64,000 bases of DNA from Neelides folsomi (taxonomy: Eukaryota > Arthropoda > Collembola > Neelipleona > Neelidae), in assembly GCA_034687125.1 (NCBI GenBank), contig JAQGBZ010000022.1, positions 351,344 through 415,343 on the forward strand, in the 5' to 3' direction. Below, one piece after another: positions 41,101 through 53,996 of the stretch (the stretch's first letter is position 1; each line of letters begins with the position of its first letter). The notes beneath the pieces are model-generated. The model saw nothing but the letters and a program-made list of their open reading frames with translations. It searched no databases and was not told the DNA's origin. Made by a program: the position numbers and the translations under genes.

Positions 41101-43512
41101 AGGAATAAAGGCGCGCTGAGGAGTTGTTGCAATATGGGTCAATCGCGAGTCACTTCAAGCGGTCCATGAGCTGGAAGGTAGAGGAGCCATCACGAATGAA
41201 TGCAAGTTCCTTCTACACACATACAGACAGAACAATTCGATTCTTTTGAGGTCAATAACATCATGATTTTCCCTCTCCTCAGCTCCCCCACTTCACATCT
41301 TGACCAGGTGGAAGAGACCAATGTCAGCAGGTAGGCCTCTCGGCCTACGGTACCCAAACCTCGACACAAGAATATTCATTCTCTAATTACTTCTCCACTT
41401 CTCCTCAGTTTAAAGGCCCCACTAGGAGTAATTATAACAGAAGAGTCCCATTTGTCTTCGCCTTTTTCTAACATGGCTTTGGAAAGAATGGAGGAATTAC
41501 ATTCAAAATGTATCCTACGCACCACTCGTGCCTCATAATGGAGAAAATATTCTAATTTCACATTCTCATTAACTAATTACAATATTTTTATGGCTGACTA
41601 CCGAAGATGAATGCACAAGATGCATCAGATGTATGACTGTTGATTCAACAATTAAGAAAAATGTTGGCATTTTGCATATCTGCAGAGAACAATGAATGTG
41701 CCTTTACCTTTAGTTCTCAAGATGGATTTGCCGTAAATAATTGCAATGAAATTATTTATTAACTTTAACGTCAGAATTCATTATTAAACAATTTGCCATT
41801 TAGAACATGCTAGTGATGAAGAATAGGGTCAGGGGAAATTCCGGAATTTATGTGTTAAAGTTTAATAAAATGTGCCTTTATTACTTCACTCAATTTCTTC
41901 GGCAGCTTCTTCCCATTTTATAAACAAATCACAACATTAATAAATATTGTTTTGAGTTTTAATGTTCTTTTTTCATATCTGAAGGAAGTGATGAAATTGG
42001 AGTTTGAAAAGATTGCTAAAGTAAGATTTTTAGTAATAGGATATAAATATCATACTATGTAAAATAAATATCTATTCTTCTTGTATGTAATTTCATACTC
42101 CAAACCAAATGAGTAAAAATAATAGAACTCATCATAATAGAACAAATACAGTTATATTTAGGTAAACAAGCAAATATGTTCCAATAACATCTATAAATAT
42201 TACGGATATGTGTATACCATGTACAGGTATACAATATCACATAAATATGAAATCTCTAAATCGTAAAACTTGTACATAATTTAATGATTATTAAATGCGG
42301 TGTGTTTGAATTGTGTATTAATTTTTATAATTGGATATAAATTATGAATAGGTAATTATTAGTTCTCCAATATCTTTAAACGTGCATTAAGAATGCAGAT
42401 ATTTAATTCAATCAAATTGGATTGATTATATTAACTTATATTTATTTTTAGTATTTAATAGCATTATTTTTGATTGACTGACTGATACATATTTAAATGG
42501 TTTGAAATGTATAATAATTTGAAATTTGCGTGTTGAAAATATTCAAACAACGCGAAAGGAAATAACAATAAGTACATGAATTTAATACATTGACCCGGAC
42601 ATTGGCTAATTCTCTTTCATTATTATTATTATCAAATAAGTTTTAAATAAAATAATAAAGAAGGAAATGAAAAAAAGATATTAATAAAGTAAGAGAGAAA
42701 CTTTTTATATCATCAGGAAATCAAATTAAGTGTGTGCAAAAGTAAAAATATGTGCTTGTGTGATTTTGCGTTCACTTTTGGTATGATCTTTAACTCTCGT
42801 GGGATGTTTTTATTGTCCAGAAGAGAGAACAATGCGAGGTCTGATACTCATGGAATTAGTCTCCTATTTACAGAACAATGCAATTTGCTCTGTTATGGTC
42901 TCTCTTTTCTCTAATGGTAAGCTTATAAGAAGATTCCACCAAAGTCACTCTGGAGAATCCATTAAAAATAGAGTGCATAGTTTTTACCACATTACTTGCA
43001 ATTTCTTGTTAAACCTCAAAAACTAATAAAGTAAAAAATCTTAAGAAAACATTCCATTGAATGAAAGTCTTTCATTATTATGACGTACATTGAAATATTG
43101 ACTAGATTGAATAACAAAAATAATGTAAGTAATCATCTAATCATACACGAAGGGGAAAAGGTAATTGAATGTTGGGCTTACCAATTTTCGCTAAGCTGGC
43201 GCAAAAAATCCATAGTGCAATAATGAAAGGTGTCTCGACCGTTTCAAAGTCCACTTTGGCTATTTGAATCCCATGGACATGTTCACCATGTCCATCGTGA
43301 ACTATGGTATCGTGACTTTCCGGGATATTTTCCAGCGGTTTTCTCTCATGATTTAAGGCACCATCATCGGTGGACAGCGTGTCGCTCCTGGCACTCGACG
43401 CTCTAATGTACACACTGAAGAGATAGTAACCGACAATGAGGTAGAAATACCGACGCCCATGGAATCCATGGCCCGTGGATCTTCTCGGCAGCGAGGACTT
43501 GGCCGAAACCAT
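29105..43512 (-). CDS. Na+/H+ exchanger, plasma-membrane NHE (SLC9A) type
   Basis: Seventeen coding exons, minus strand: 43182-43512, 35565-35828, 35110-35306, 33832-34088, 33284-33501, 32949-33163, 32730-32819, 32352-32422, 32060-32284, 31722-31914, 31504-31665, 31393-31411, 31204-31314, 30736-31014, 30187-30228, 29712-29852, 29105-29586. All phases agree; 1098 residues from the ATG at 43512. A hydrophobic signal-like segment near residues 22-38 precedes the transport domain (about 85-500). Diagnostic motifs: [14 protein letters not shown] (TM4, inhibitor-sensitive region), FGESLLND with the ion-binding acid (about 253-260), and [13 protein letters not shown] (about 447-459). LRNKFKKFDN at the start of the cytoplasmic tail is typical of NHE1-5. 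The tail of nearly 600 residues is Ser/Thr-rich and ends in an acidic DSDDEDSE stretch. It swaps extracellular Na+ for H+, controlling pH and epithelial transport. The ATG at 43512 was chosen because no ATG lies between it and the upstream in-frame stop at 43666; more 5' exons are possible. Confidence 0.93.
30013..30072. repeat. 60-bp near-perfect palindrome in an exchanger intron
   Basis: The arms 30013-30036 and 30049-30072 are perfect reverse complements (24 bp). The 12 bp between them are also self-complementary (GGTGCACC core) apart from one T-T mismatch on each side of the inner stem. It lies in the intron between exons 30187-30228 and 29712-29852. Confidence 0.85.
35829..43181 (-). other. 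First coding intron of the exchanger gene (7.35 kb)
   Basis: Mostly AT-rich. It contains a GC-richer island at about 40830-41560 and a weaker one at about 36430-36960; the latter holds an 84-codon plus-strand ATG frame (36602-36856). Two copies of an ACAGGGT string at about 37131 and 37838 are in the same orientation, so they do not define an inverted-repeat element. No nested gene can be supported. Confidence 0.5.
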
Positions 43513-43860
43513 CACTTTCTTGAAGTCGCCATGACTTGAAATCGACGTGGAAATTTGATGAAATTTGATCTCTTGCGTATTTGATCTCCCGTGCTTCCTT
43601 CCCCAAGAGGATTTCCCAAAATACAACGAGGTAGAAGTGGAGCAAGGCCTGGGAGCTCCTATACTTCACTTTGCCCCCATTTCAGGAGATAAGAGATAGA
43701 AAAATAATATTTTGAATAATATACTCGGAATGTGTGCGTAAGAAGAGACGAATAATCGGAAATGTTTGTTAAACCAAATGTGAGCAGGGGAATTGAAGTG
43801 AAGTTAAGTGGGGGAATGTTAATGTGAGTTTCCCCGCCTGCTCGTCGTTCTTTCCTCACC

Positions 43861-44042
43861 CAACACTTCTATAAGACTGGCTTGGCTGGCTGAGTAGCTG
43901 GGGCTCCTTGCGGTGCTTGGAAGCTTCGATGGAAGGTAAAACAGTGGTGGAAAGTGGATGTTGTTCAGAGCCCCACACTAACTCTGGGGGAGGTAAAGCT
44001 GCAGCGTTGTTGTTGGCACTCTTGTCCTGAAGGCTTCCGCTA
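43861..44042 (-). other. Possible upstream exon of the exchanger gene
   Basis: On the minus strand, an acceptor-like CCTTTTAATAG is followed by an open frame rich in Ala, Pro and Ser, ending at a strong donor-like GG|GTGAGG (phase 2). Exon 43182-43512 can be extended upstream in frame to an AG at 43649-43650, which leaves the one nucleotide needed to restore frame. That acceptor lacks a pyrimidine tract, and no ATG is seen in the proposed exon itself, so this could equally be 5' UTR or promoter DNA. Confidence 0.3.
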
Positions 44043-44099
44043 ACTATTAAAAGGAATAAGAGACAGGGAGAGTTGGGCTCTTTAAATAAATACAACAAA

Positions 44100-47000
44100 T
44101 ACCTTCACTTGTGTGTGCTGCACCTTCAACTTCACAAGTTTCCAGAAAGACTTTTTATGGGCGAATCAAATCTCGCTCCCTGGCTTACTAATAGAAATAA
44201 TAGATAGGGGATGAAAGTGGGGAGAAATACAATTTCCCATATGCATATTCTACATTTTTATACTTCTCGATTCCCATTCTTAGAGCAAGGGCCAAATGAA
44301 GAGTGAGAAATGAAAAGGAGGAGAAAAATGAATGGGGAGCTCAACAACTTTTGGCGCCGTTCCTTCATGATCTTAATCCATTCACTTGAGCTCAATTGTG
44401 TTCCGACAATCCCCTAGTAAGAGAACAATGAAACAAAGATATACATTTCTTGATCAAAGTCTAATTCATTGTGAACTTTGAGTTATACGCTGTTGTTTAA
44501 AGGAGACTCGCACGTCAAACACCCCATGAGAACTTTGTTAACCACAAATTCAATTAAAATGATAACATTAAGATATATTACATTTATACTTATTTGTCAG
44601 TTAAGGTTGTTAAGTCCATTTATGGTTTCAATGCGTTCAGATACGAAACAAGTTCTTATTTTAATCTAAAGAAATTACAATTAAATAAACGATTTAAGTG
44701 ACTACAATAAAATTATATACGTTAATTGTAAGTAATTGTCATCAATTTTGTATTTAATCGTAGTTAAAATATTTGCATCATTGTGCAATGCATTATAGTG
44801 GGCATATGAGGAAGATTATATTTTATTTTATTAGCTTTAAAATATTATGACATCCTCAAAAATAAAATTTTCCATTAAAAAATATGCGGATTTTGAATGG
44901 AATGTTGAGTTAAACGTTATAAAATAATTTTGTTTGATATACGAGTTATTGTGATTTTACATAATGATAGAAGTGACTCGTAATTAACTTAACCTCACCA
45001 TTGAATGCTCTCTCTTATTTTATTACCTGCTCTAGGGTTTGCCCAGTCAGACATTAATATCATATGCATAATATGTATTCATTAAATATTTTTCATTGGA
45101 GCCTCAAAGGTAGGAGTAGAAGTTATTACAAGATGAAGATATGAAATGTTTATCTTGTTCAATGCCATTATCTAAAGTTTTCAAGTGTCTCTGTAGTCAA
45201 ACGATGTTTTACATTCACAAGAATGTGTTGTAACTCATTGGATCAACAACCATTATGTCAAATTAAACCATTTATGATTTTAAACCTGTATCATTGGACT
45301 AAATAAATTTGATTCAATTATCCTTGAATATGAAAACGAATACTTTTAATTTCAAGCAGGTGTCAGGCAAGAAGAAATATTTCTTTTCTTAGCTATTCAA
45401 ATCGAAACATTTAATTCATTTCAATTTGTTACATAATCAATTCATGAATATGAGAAGGATCGTGTATGCGATAAGGTTTTAGATGCAAGGAAATACTAAG
45501 ATTGCATTTTCTCACGATTACAATTCCTCATATAATGGTCAAGGTAAATATCAAAAGATCACTTCTAAAAGTTTGATTTATATACCTACACATAATAAAA
45601 AAATATTTCATATATGGTATACGATTATACATTGATGATATTGATGAATTATTAATTTATATGATTGTGTTGTAAACGACAATGCTTTCCTATAATTACG
45701 TATATTTCTCAAGTAGTTAATAAAAACAATTTAAAAGGTGTGCGTATATTTATGTGATCAATAGATTGTGATTCGAATGATGGTTTTTTCCAAATGAACT
45801 TTATTCAGTATTAAGTTTAGCGAACCAATTGTTATGAAGAGCCAATGAGAGATTCGAAAATGTGTGAAGGTAAAAGTTAATAACAATTTGAAATTACTTT
45901 AAAAACACCATGTCTGTTATTCTTTAGGAATAATGTACACTTGTCATCAAGGCTTAAAGCTATTATTAAATCTGTTAAAAGTGAGGCTCTTTGAATCTGA
46001 ACAAATAATTGATGACTCTTCATTTTACCTTTTTAATATATTACCATATTTTTATGATTATATCCATTATACCATTCCTTCCCTTCCCATGTTTAATATT
46101 AGTAAATAATAATTATCTTTCGACCATCTTAAAATAAAATAAACGCCCCTCGTATATGTTTACATTAGCACAAGAATTTTTGCAAATAACACGAAATTTG
46201 CTTTTGTGATTAACATTACACCATTACCGCATCTTCTATCAAACCCCAACTAAAAATCGTCAAACAATAAAGCGCACTTTTATTTAAAATGAAGGATATG
46301 AACATTAATTACCTTTTGGTACACTCATTGCTGGTAATAGCACACATTTAATGAGCTGTTAAGAAAGTTAAAGACTAGGTTATTTTAAAGCCATGGTTCG
46401 TTTTAACCTTTAACTCGTTGGTAATTTTTTAAGTAATTTAATATTTCGAAGAGTATTTTCTATGTTCTAAATAGTTCAACAATGATGTCACCGGACTTGA
46501 ACTTTTCAACGCTTCAATCTCTCAACACAACTAACGCACTTGAAGAAAGACTTTTTTTAAATTTAACAAAAGAAATTAAAAGTGACATTAATCACAGATA
46601 TCTTGAATTATGTAGCTTTTGCGTATATGTAATATATGCGCATTTTTTCGCAAGTGTCATTCATTATCATTTTATCATCATTGGAGAAGGCTTAATTAAC
46701 CTTCTTAGAGAATACATTTACCTTCCTTTCCAATTAAATCACTAACTCTTAATCATCATTTAATAATAATTACACTTCAAAAATATTACACATGAGGTGT
46801 TAAATACATAATTTTGCAAGTATCCAACTGCTTTTTAAAGTTCATTTGTCGAGATATTAAGAAGAGCTTACTTGTGGCAGAGCGGCAAAAACCATTTGAT
46901 CGAACGATTAAAAAATTAGAAATTAACAACATGTTTATGTTTCTGCCCTTTCAGTTGGAGGACTTGAATCAATATTAGGCAATTAAAATGTTACTACACA

Positions 47001-49761
47001 ATTATTTTATCACACAAAATAAACCTTTTTAATCTTTAAATCCACAAAATAAAACTGATGTTTATATATCAATACATTTGTTAAAGTTATTTAAAGGGCT
47101 ATTGTAATCATTTTCGTTATAAAATATTTAATTGTAACAACATTTATAAATTGTTTTAATGACACATGAAGCTATCTAAATAAGGAGTCCTACAATCAAG
47201 AATGTTGAGTAAAAGTTGATTGGTGACTACGTAAATAAAATTTTACAATTAAATAGCTATATTTATTTTAAATATCTTTTGGAAATCTTAACACGTCCCT
47301 GACGTAAGAGTTTATTGTTCTAATATATCATAATGCGTCTTAAATATATAATTTATATATAATATTACAGATATAGCAGTTATTATTATATTTTACACTT
47401 CAAATAGCTAAAATTCAATGCTAAAAATTGGTACTAAATATAAAGGCATTTACATACTTAAAATATGCACCATATGGGGTGCATAGTTTTTAGCATTTTT
47501 GCAAATAGCAGGATAGCACCTTTAGATCTCGGTAATTAATTGCATGTTTACTATTCATTACAACTATCCTATGTCGAATGTCTAGAATGCAATTTTAAAT
47601 GCTTCTGTTTTAAAATTTTAAAGGTTCATGGTTAACTCAAGTATCTTAAATATACATATAGATGTATTTATATAATACAATTTTACTTTTACTACAATAC
47701 CAATCATCTACCTGTATTTTTATAATATACATAAATGTTATCTTATATTTAATAATATTAATTTAATAGTAAATGTGGCTTACTTATCACCTCATATATT
47801 AAATAAGTATCTTTTATCACTAATTAACAACAGGGTCCCATACACACCTCTTTTAAACTCTTTTATATATGTATTTATAACAATATAATATTTTTATCTG
47901 TTTAATTATCAAGTTCAAACATTTTTCAATATATTGAAAATTGAATGTAATAGTTAATATCGAGAGTATCATAATTAGCACAGGAATGGAAGCTAAACAG
48001 TAATATTTATTTAAGATAATATTATTTATTTAATGAGAAATGAAATGTATCGGAAATGAATAATTTGAAAAATTGTAAAATTGACATAATATCTGGCCAA
48101 TCTTTAAAAGTCTAATAAAATTAGAGTGGGAAAATTATGTGATTAGTCATTACTAATGCTTTAAAGGTGTAAACTGCTAATCCCTAATCTAATGCACATA
48201 AAACATTATTTATCATATTATATCATTAACACTATGATTCACCCATTGACGAATTTCTATCAGAGGAGATAAGAGATTAGAATTTTAATCAATTTTAATT
48301 TAAACCAATTTTCATGAAAGTCTGCTAATGGTTATAAAATTTCTATGTAGTTATATAAGTATTTCTTGTGATCACTTTATTAGTTCACCTTATGATTTAG
48401 CTCCAGTATGTCAACTTCATGCCTAAGATTAAATGATGACTAATTAGCTTATGAAGTTTGATTTAATTAATGTTGAATATTAAATTGGCCTAATTATTGA
48501 AAATGTAATTAGATAGTTATTTTAAAGGGAAGTATTGTAGAATAATCATTCAAACGCTTGCTTTCAATCAACGACAGGAGTTGGGGAGGCAAAATGAAAT
48601 GACGGATCTACACAAGAAGACAATCAACCCCATAAAAATTATGCCAATTCGAATTAGAGCACCGTGGAGTCCGGGAAGAGTCACAGACTCAACTCACCGT
48701 CCCCTTCAACGGACTCTTAATTATCACTCAGGTACTGTTGTAACTCGTTTTGACTCGTAAGTTAGCACGTATTTAGAGTAACTTTATGAGATTGTTATTG
48801 TTTTATACCTTAAAAAATTGTGGATCAAAAATGTCCCTAAATTACTTCCCTATTTTAGTCATTTATTAAATATAATTTTAAACCTTAATAAACAAATGCT
48901 AATCTTTCAATGAAACAAAGCTAAAATTTATCAATAGATTTAAATGTCCCTGAACCTGAATTAAATCTCTTCCTAGTTGTATATTTATACTAATTAACTT
49001 CGTTTCATAATTATTGTTGTGTAACTTTTTGTTTATTTTTATAAGCCTACATATTTATTTATAAAACAACGGTTGAATGATTCGTGCGCGTTAATTGTGC
49101 CAAGGTGAAATTTGGCACATCTTTTGTGCCAGAAAACGAACGTTTGCTTGTGAAAATCTGTAATACTTATTAATAAATTAAAAACTTGTTTAGCACTTAT
49201 TCTACCTAATTAAAACTTCAGTAAAAAAGCTAAAGGCGATAAAATTGATTTAATAATTCTCGTTTTGGAATGTGTTCCGCATTACTACTATGTAAAAGTA
49301 ATGAAATTAACATTAATTATTCATGCTACTTTATCTAACCTGTCGATATAATATTAAAATTTCAAAACTATTACAATCAAAATGAGTAAATAATTAGCTT
49401 ATTAACATGATAGTTAATAAACAAAATATTTTATCAATTAAAAAAGGAATTAAAAATAATCCAATTTAAATAAATTTGCGTTTGGTTTCTAAACTTAAAT
49501 ATCAGTATATTTTATATTTAATTAAAGAAATAATACTTTAATAGACCGGGCGCTTAAATATTTCAACATTTCGAGATTAAAAGAGATTCAAATGGAACTA
49601 TGCGTGTGAACCGGCGTTCCTTCTAATCCTCATACACATATTTTTTTGCGATTCCGAAATGTTGAGGCCGTTGGCGAATTGGAGGAATCGAAAGGTTACA
49701 AATTAACGGCAGTGTAAACAATTTTGGAAGTTGGGTAAAATGGGAAACGTTAAAGTAGTTT
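44100..49761. other. Intergenic DNA between the exchanger 5' end and the Kelch 3' end
   Basis: AT-rich throughout except near the exchanger promoter (up to about 44450) and a GC-richer patch at about 48540-48760. An 87-codon ATG frame at 46482-46745 and a 53-codon ATG frame at 48599-48760 (both plus strand) are the only notable open frames. No transposon, RNA gene or recognisable exon was found. Confidence 0.5.
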
Positions 49762-50061
49762 TTATGGAAGATAAGAATCCATCACAGTCCGAATACAGCT
49801 CAAGTAGATGATAAATCTAAGGATGATTTTCTTTCTCTGAAGTCTCCTTCGGATTCGGAGTCTCTCGAGAAGCTCGGCTTTGTCCAACTCCTTTTGATCA
49901 TCCTCATTTATTTCATCGTCTCCGGCCTTCATTTTCTTCTCGAGAACGTGAATCAAATTAGAACTACTTCTAACAATAATTCTTCCACATTTCTTGGCAG
50001 CTGAGGTCTTAGCGGTCGGCATTTTCCCACTGCTGGTTTGACCCGCGTCTTCTTCATTGGG
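49762..50061 (-). other. In-frame 99-codon extension beyond the Kelch stop codon
   Basis: Directly after the TGA at 50062-50064, the same frame stays open for 99 codons to TAA at 49762-49764. The translation is coding-like: a short acidic segment, a basic KTSAAKKCGR stretch, then a charged Glu/Asp/Lys/Arg helix (NEDDQKELDKAELLERLRIRR). Its base composition is like the Kelch exons and unlike the AT-rich DNA beyond. An in-frame ATG lies at 50020-50022. Possible readings: readthrough product, product of a spliced isoform that removes the stop (57-nt intron 50030-50086), or a second cistron. Confidence 0.5.
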
Positions 50062-53000
50062 TCAAGAGTAGATAAACTCTCCTGACCTGATAGGAACCGA
50101 CAACTTCGCCACGACGAGTCCATAACGATCTATCTGCATTGCACTCACACAATGCCATCTGAAATAAATAAATAATGTTTTTAATCTTCAATAACAATAT
50201 TAATCACCATGTTTTTAAATGTGTTTAAAGTAAATAAAATGATAAATACAGCAAATATTGGTAATAAATACAAGGTGAAATAAAATATTTATCATGCTGC
50301 ATATTGTCGGTAAAGTTTAATTAAACTGCACCTGTCGGTTCTAGGATTGTATTTCTCTACGGTGTTTAAAAAATGGACGCCATCAAAACCACCGCAGCAA
50401 TAAATTCTCCCATTCGTCACCGATGTCCCAAACGAGCTTCGCGAAATACTCATGTTCGATACCTTGGACCACTGCCCCGACATGGTGTCATATCTGAAGC
50501 AATAAAGAAATTGATCCATTAGCCTTCCATTCAACACGCTACCTCAAGGACGCATACCTACTTATACGTGACAAATTTAATCTAATTGACCCAAGTGTCG
50601 CACATGCCATACATTCAGTTTCTTACTTTTGACACGAATATTATTAGCTATAATTGGTAATGAAAAGTTGAGTTTACTTTATACATATAATATGCCGAAT
50701 TGTACTATCTTTAGATATATATTTTGTATTAATACGGTAGGTGAGTTTAGCACGAGTTTATAAAGAATGTATCGATATGAAATCCTAAGTTTTAATGCTG
50801 ACAAAGCTATTAAATGCATATTTGTGAGAACCGAAAGTTAAATTTATGCACAAAGCTAGGATTTGGCACATATGTCCATAAAATTATTTTACAGCTAAGC
50901 GGTGCAAGTTATTGAATTAAAGAACTGTTTGTCTTAAACTATTAAACTTTGATTATATAGACCAAAGAGCAATAAAATTAAGCAATGTACACGGAATAAT
51001 AAATAAGTTAATGTAATTATTATGATAATGGATTACTGCATAAATTCTTAATAAATTTGAATATTCAAAGTTGAATCATTAATACTTGATGTGTCTGAGA
51101 GTTGTAATCGTTGAAAGATTTCAAATTACGAGTATTTGTGACCATTTGTAAATTTCTCATGCATTCACAAAATTCTAAATTAGTAATCATTTAACATAGT
51201 CTTCAAGCCATTTCTAATTTAACTAGCACATAGCATGTTCTATCCATCGAACTTAAAGAATTAGTTTATCCCAAAATGAAGATTAAATTCATTAAAATGA
51301 AGTAATTATTACTATTATATTCTAAGCAAAATTATTAAATTACAAATAATTTAATTGAATGAATTAATATTATAATCTAATTTTAGTATTGAAGAAATAT
51401 GATTAGAATTCATAAGGTAAAAGTCTAAGTTTCGCTACCTTTCAACGGTTCGAAGCCAATTTTTCCCATTGCATCCACCAATTGAATAAATGAAGCAATC
51501 GACGACGGCTGAGGAATGAAAAGCTCTCTCTTCAAACATTGGTTGTAATTCCGTCCAAGTGTTCGTAAGAGGATCAAACTTTTCAACTGCATTTAAATAT
51601 GATTCTTCCCCTTCCTTCAATCCTCCAATTCCTCCAATGGCATAAAGTTCCCCGTTGAAGGAATTAACAGTCAAATGAACTCTCCTATACTTCATGCTCG
51701 TCGTTTCATTCCAAGTATCCGAATTTTGGCTGTGGATCTAAAAAACAGAATAATAATGTGAATACAGAAAACGTTCAAAGCAACTTCAAAAGGCTTAAGG
51801 CATTATTTCCGTTATCTAGTCTTCATACAATAATGGGAAACTAGGCTCAAACATGCTATTTAATATTATCCCTGAGACAATAAAATTGTTCTGGTACATA
51901 AGATTTAATTGCAATTCTTCAAGAGATCAAAAATGAAGCTGTTGTCATTGCGAGATAGAAGAGGGTTAAATGGACCATTTCCTTACCCAAACTCTCCTCT
52001 CGTGACATTGACTCCTTCCCCCTGCCAAGTAAAGCTTCGTGTTCACAAAGGCAGCTCCTGATCCATGAAGAGAAATTGGGAGCTCGTTCAACGTCGACCA
52101 TTGGTTCCTAAGGGCATCATACTTCTCGACGATATTGAGTGGAAATCCGCAATCTTGACCCCCTGGAGGAAAATAAGAATTGAAATTCTCTGACGTGGTT
52201 TAAACCAAACTCAAGGGAATGGGAAACTCATTTTTAAGATATATACGGTATTACAGAAAGGTATGTTATATAAAAAGGAAAGCTAAGCAAAATTAAATTT
52301 GAATGGAGAATATCAAAATCCTTACCTATAACGTAAATAGAGTATGCATCGTAAGCAATTGCAGAATAATATCGACATTGTCGCATCGTGGGAATGATGT
52401 TCATTTCATTCTCAAATGGGAGAGAACATTTCCAGCTGTCGTAACCCATTGTGAAGCACTCGACGTTCGAAAGGCTCTGCCCTTGAGATTCTCCACCGAT
52501 GGCAAAAAGGACCTGAAAGATCCGATTAAATATTAAAACTAATGTTTAGGAATTAGTGAGCGAAAGCTGGGCATCAATCTTAATGAGTAAAGTGCAAATG
52601 TCTAGAAATGAGACAAAGATAAATATTTGGAATTCTCACGTCTTGTTGATGGAAGCACCGCTTTGAATTCGGGATCTGCATTCTGGAAGCGTACTGATTG
52701 AGTGCATTGCTCAGCGTCTCCCTGATGACTTTATCAAGTTCAAAATCTTCGCTGACGATGGGATCCTGAAGAACTTCCACGAGGATTTGCGGTTGAATCT
52801 CGTCGAGATTCACCTTCTCAAAGAGCGTTTTAAAGCTGAGGGTTCTCTTTGTTGGATCGTGGGTGGTCCAATAAATCAGTCCCTGCAACAAACCATATCC
52901 GAAATAAATTAAGATCCAAGGGCGGGTTGTATACAAGTTTAAATTAAGTTATAAACTTACTTTTAATAAATGGCCATCGCTTTCGCAGTTGAGATAGGGC

Positions 53001-53996
53001 GAGTCGAGGAAGTCGGACAGATGTTCTTCACTCAAATGGAGAAACTCCTCGTTCTCCAGAACTTCCTTGAAATTATTGATCGCAAAGTTCTTGGCTATTT
53101 GAGCTAAATCAAGGTGGGATCTGATTATGGAGAGAATGTAAATCCCAAGACAGTTGACCGGGCTCAGGTTCTTTTGTAGCCACCAGAGGCAGAGGTTACG
53201 TAGACTTGGCATTTGTAAGAGGTCACCCGCATCCAGCAAACCATCAACTATCGACTCGTCAATCTACAATAAAATATTCCAAAATTATATTACAACGAAC
53301 ATGAATTTTATCTGGGAAACCATATTTGACAAATCCTTCCGATTCCATATATAATTCGTTGGCCACATTAATTGAGCATTTGAAATATCTAATCATAAGG
53401 CTATGGGTTATTTTTACCTGGATTCGACCTGTGTAAATGAAATCAATAACTGAGAGAAGAACTTCGGGTTGTATATCGTGGAAATTCACCTCTGGCTCGT
53501 TCGACTCCTTCATGCCGCAACTAAACATTTTCCGGAAGTAAGGAGAAGCTGCGGCAAGAACGACTTTATGCGCCGGATATTTCTTGAGCGAATTTGTTCC
53601 AAAGTTGACACATAGCTTCACATCACACAATGACTCGTCATCCCGCATGGACTTCAGGGTGTTAAGTAGTTGAGTTGACATTTGTGAGTCGTAGAGATCT
53701 ATTAAATAATTTTAAAAAATAGAAATTTAAAATTAATTTATTAGATAAGTTATAAGGTTTCTCAGGATCATTTAATTTCAATTTTATCATTGATACAAAA
53801 ATTACATTATCGATTTGCATATTAAAATGTTTTAAAATGTAATTAAAATATTTAATTTACCTCTCCCTTCGACAAATCCGATTGACTCCTCATCATCGTT
53901 AACAAAATCGGATTTGTTTTTATTTTGCTTTGATTTTCGACAAAGACATGTTTTGCAATCTCCAATGCTCTGATTGTTGTTCCACCGATGGCTCAT
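50062..53996 (-). CDS. BTB-BACK-Kelch protein (Kelch-like, probable Cullin-3 substrate adaptor)
   Basis: Nine coding exons, minus strand: 53861-53996, 53418-53698, 52961-53263, 52640-52882, 52326-52512, 51987-52162, 51439-51737, 50332-50493, 50062-50158. All phases agree; 627 residues to the TGA. Residues 1-65 form an N-terminal extension with a Cys-Lys cluster (CKTCLCRK). The BTB domain covers about 66-165 (CDVKLCVN, PAHKVVLAAASPYFRKMF). BACK covers about 170-290 (LLQMPSLRNLC, FLHLSEEHLSDFL). The Kelch propeller covers about 322-615, with repeats showing LFAIGG, YVIGGQD, LYLAGG, LYAIGG, YSIGG and YCCGGFDG, each followed by a W. Family knowledge: BTB binds Cullin-3 and the propeller binds the substrate to be ubiquitinated; some members bind actin. 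The start at 53996 was chosen because it opens a frame that splices in phase into the BTB exon; ATG 53681 is an alternative. The frame continues open past the stop. Confidence 0.92.
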
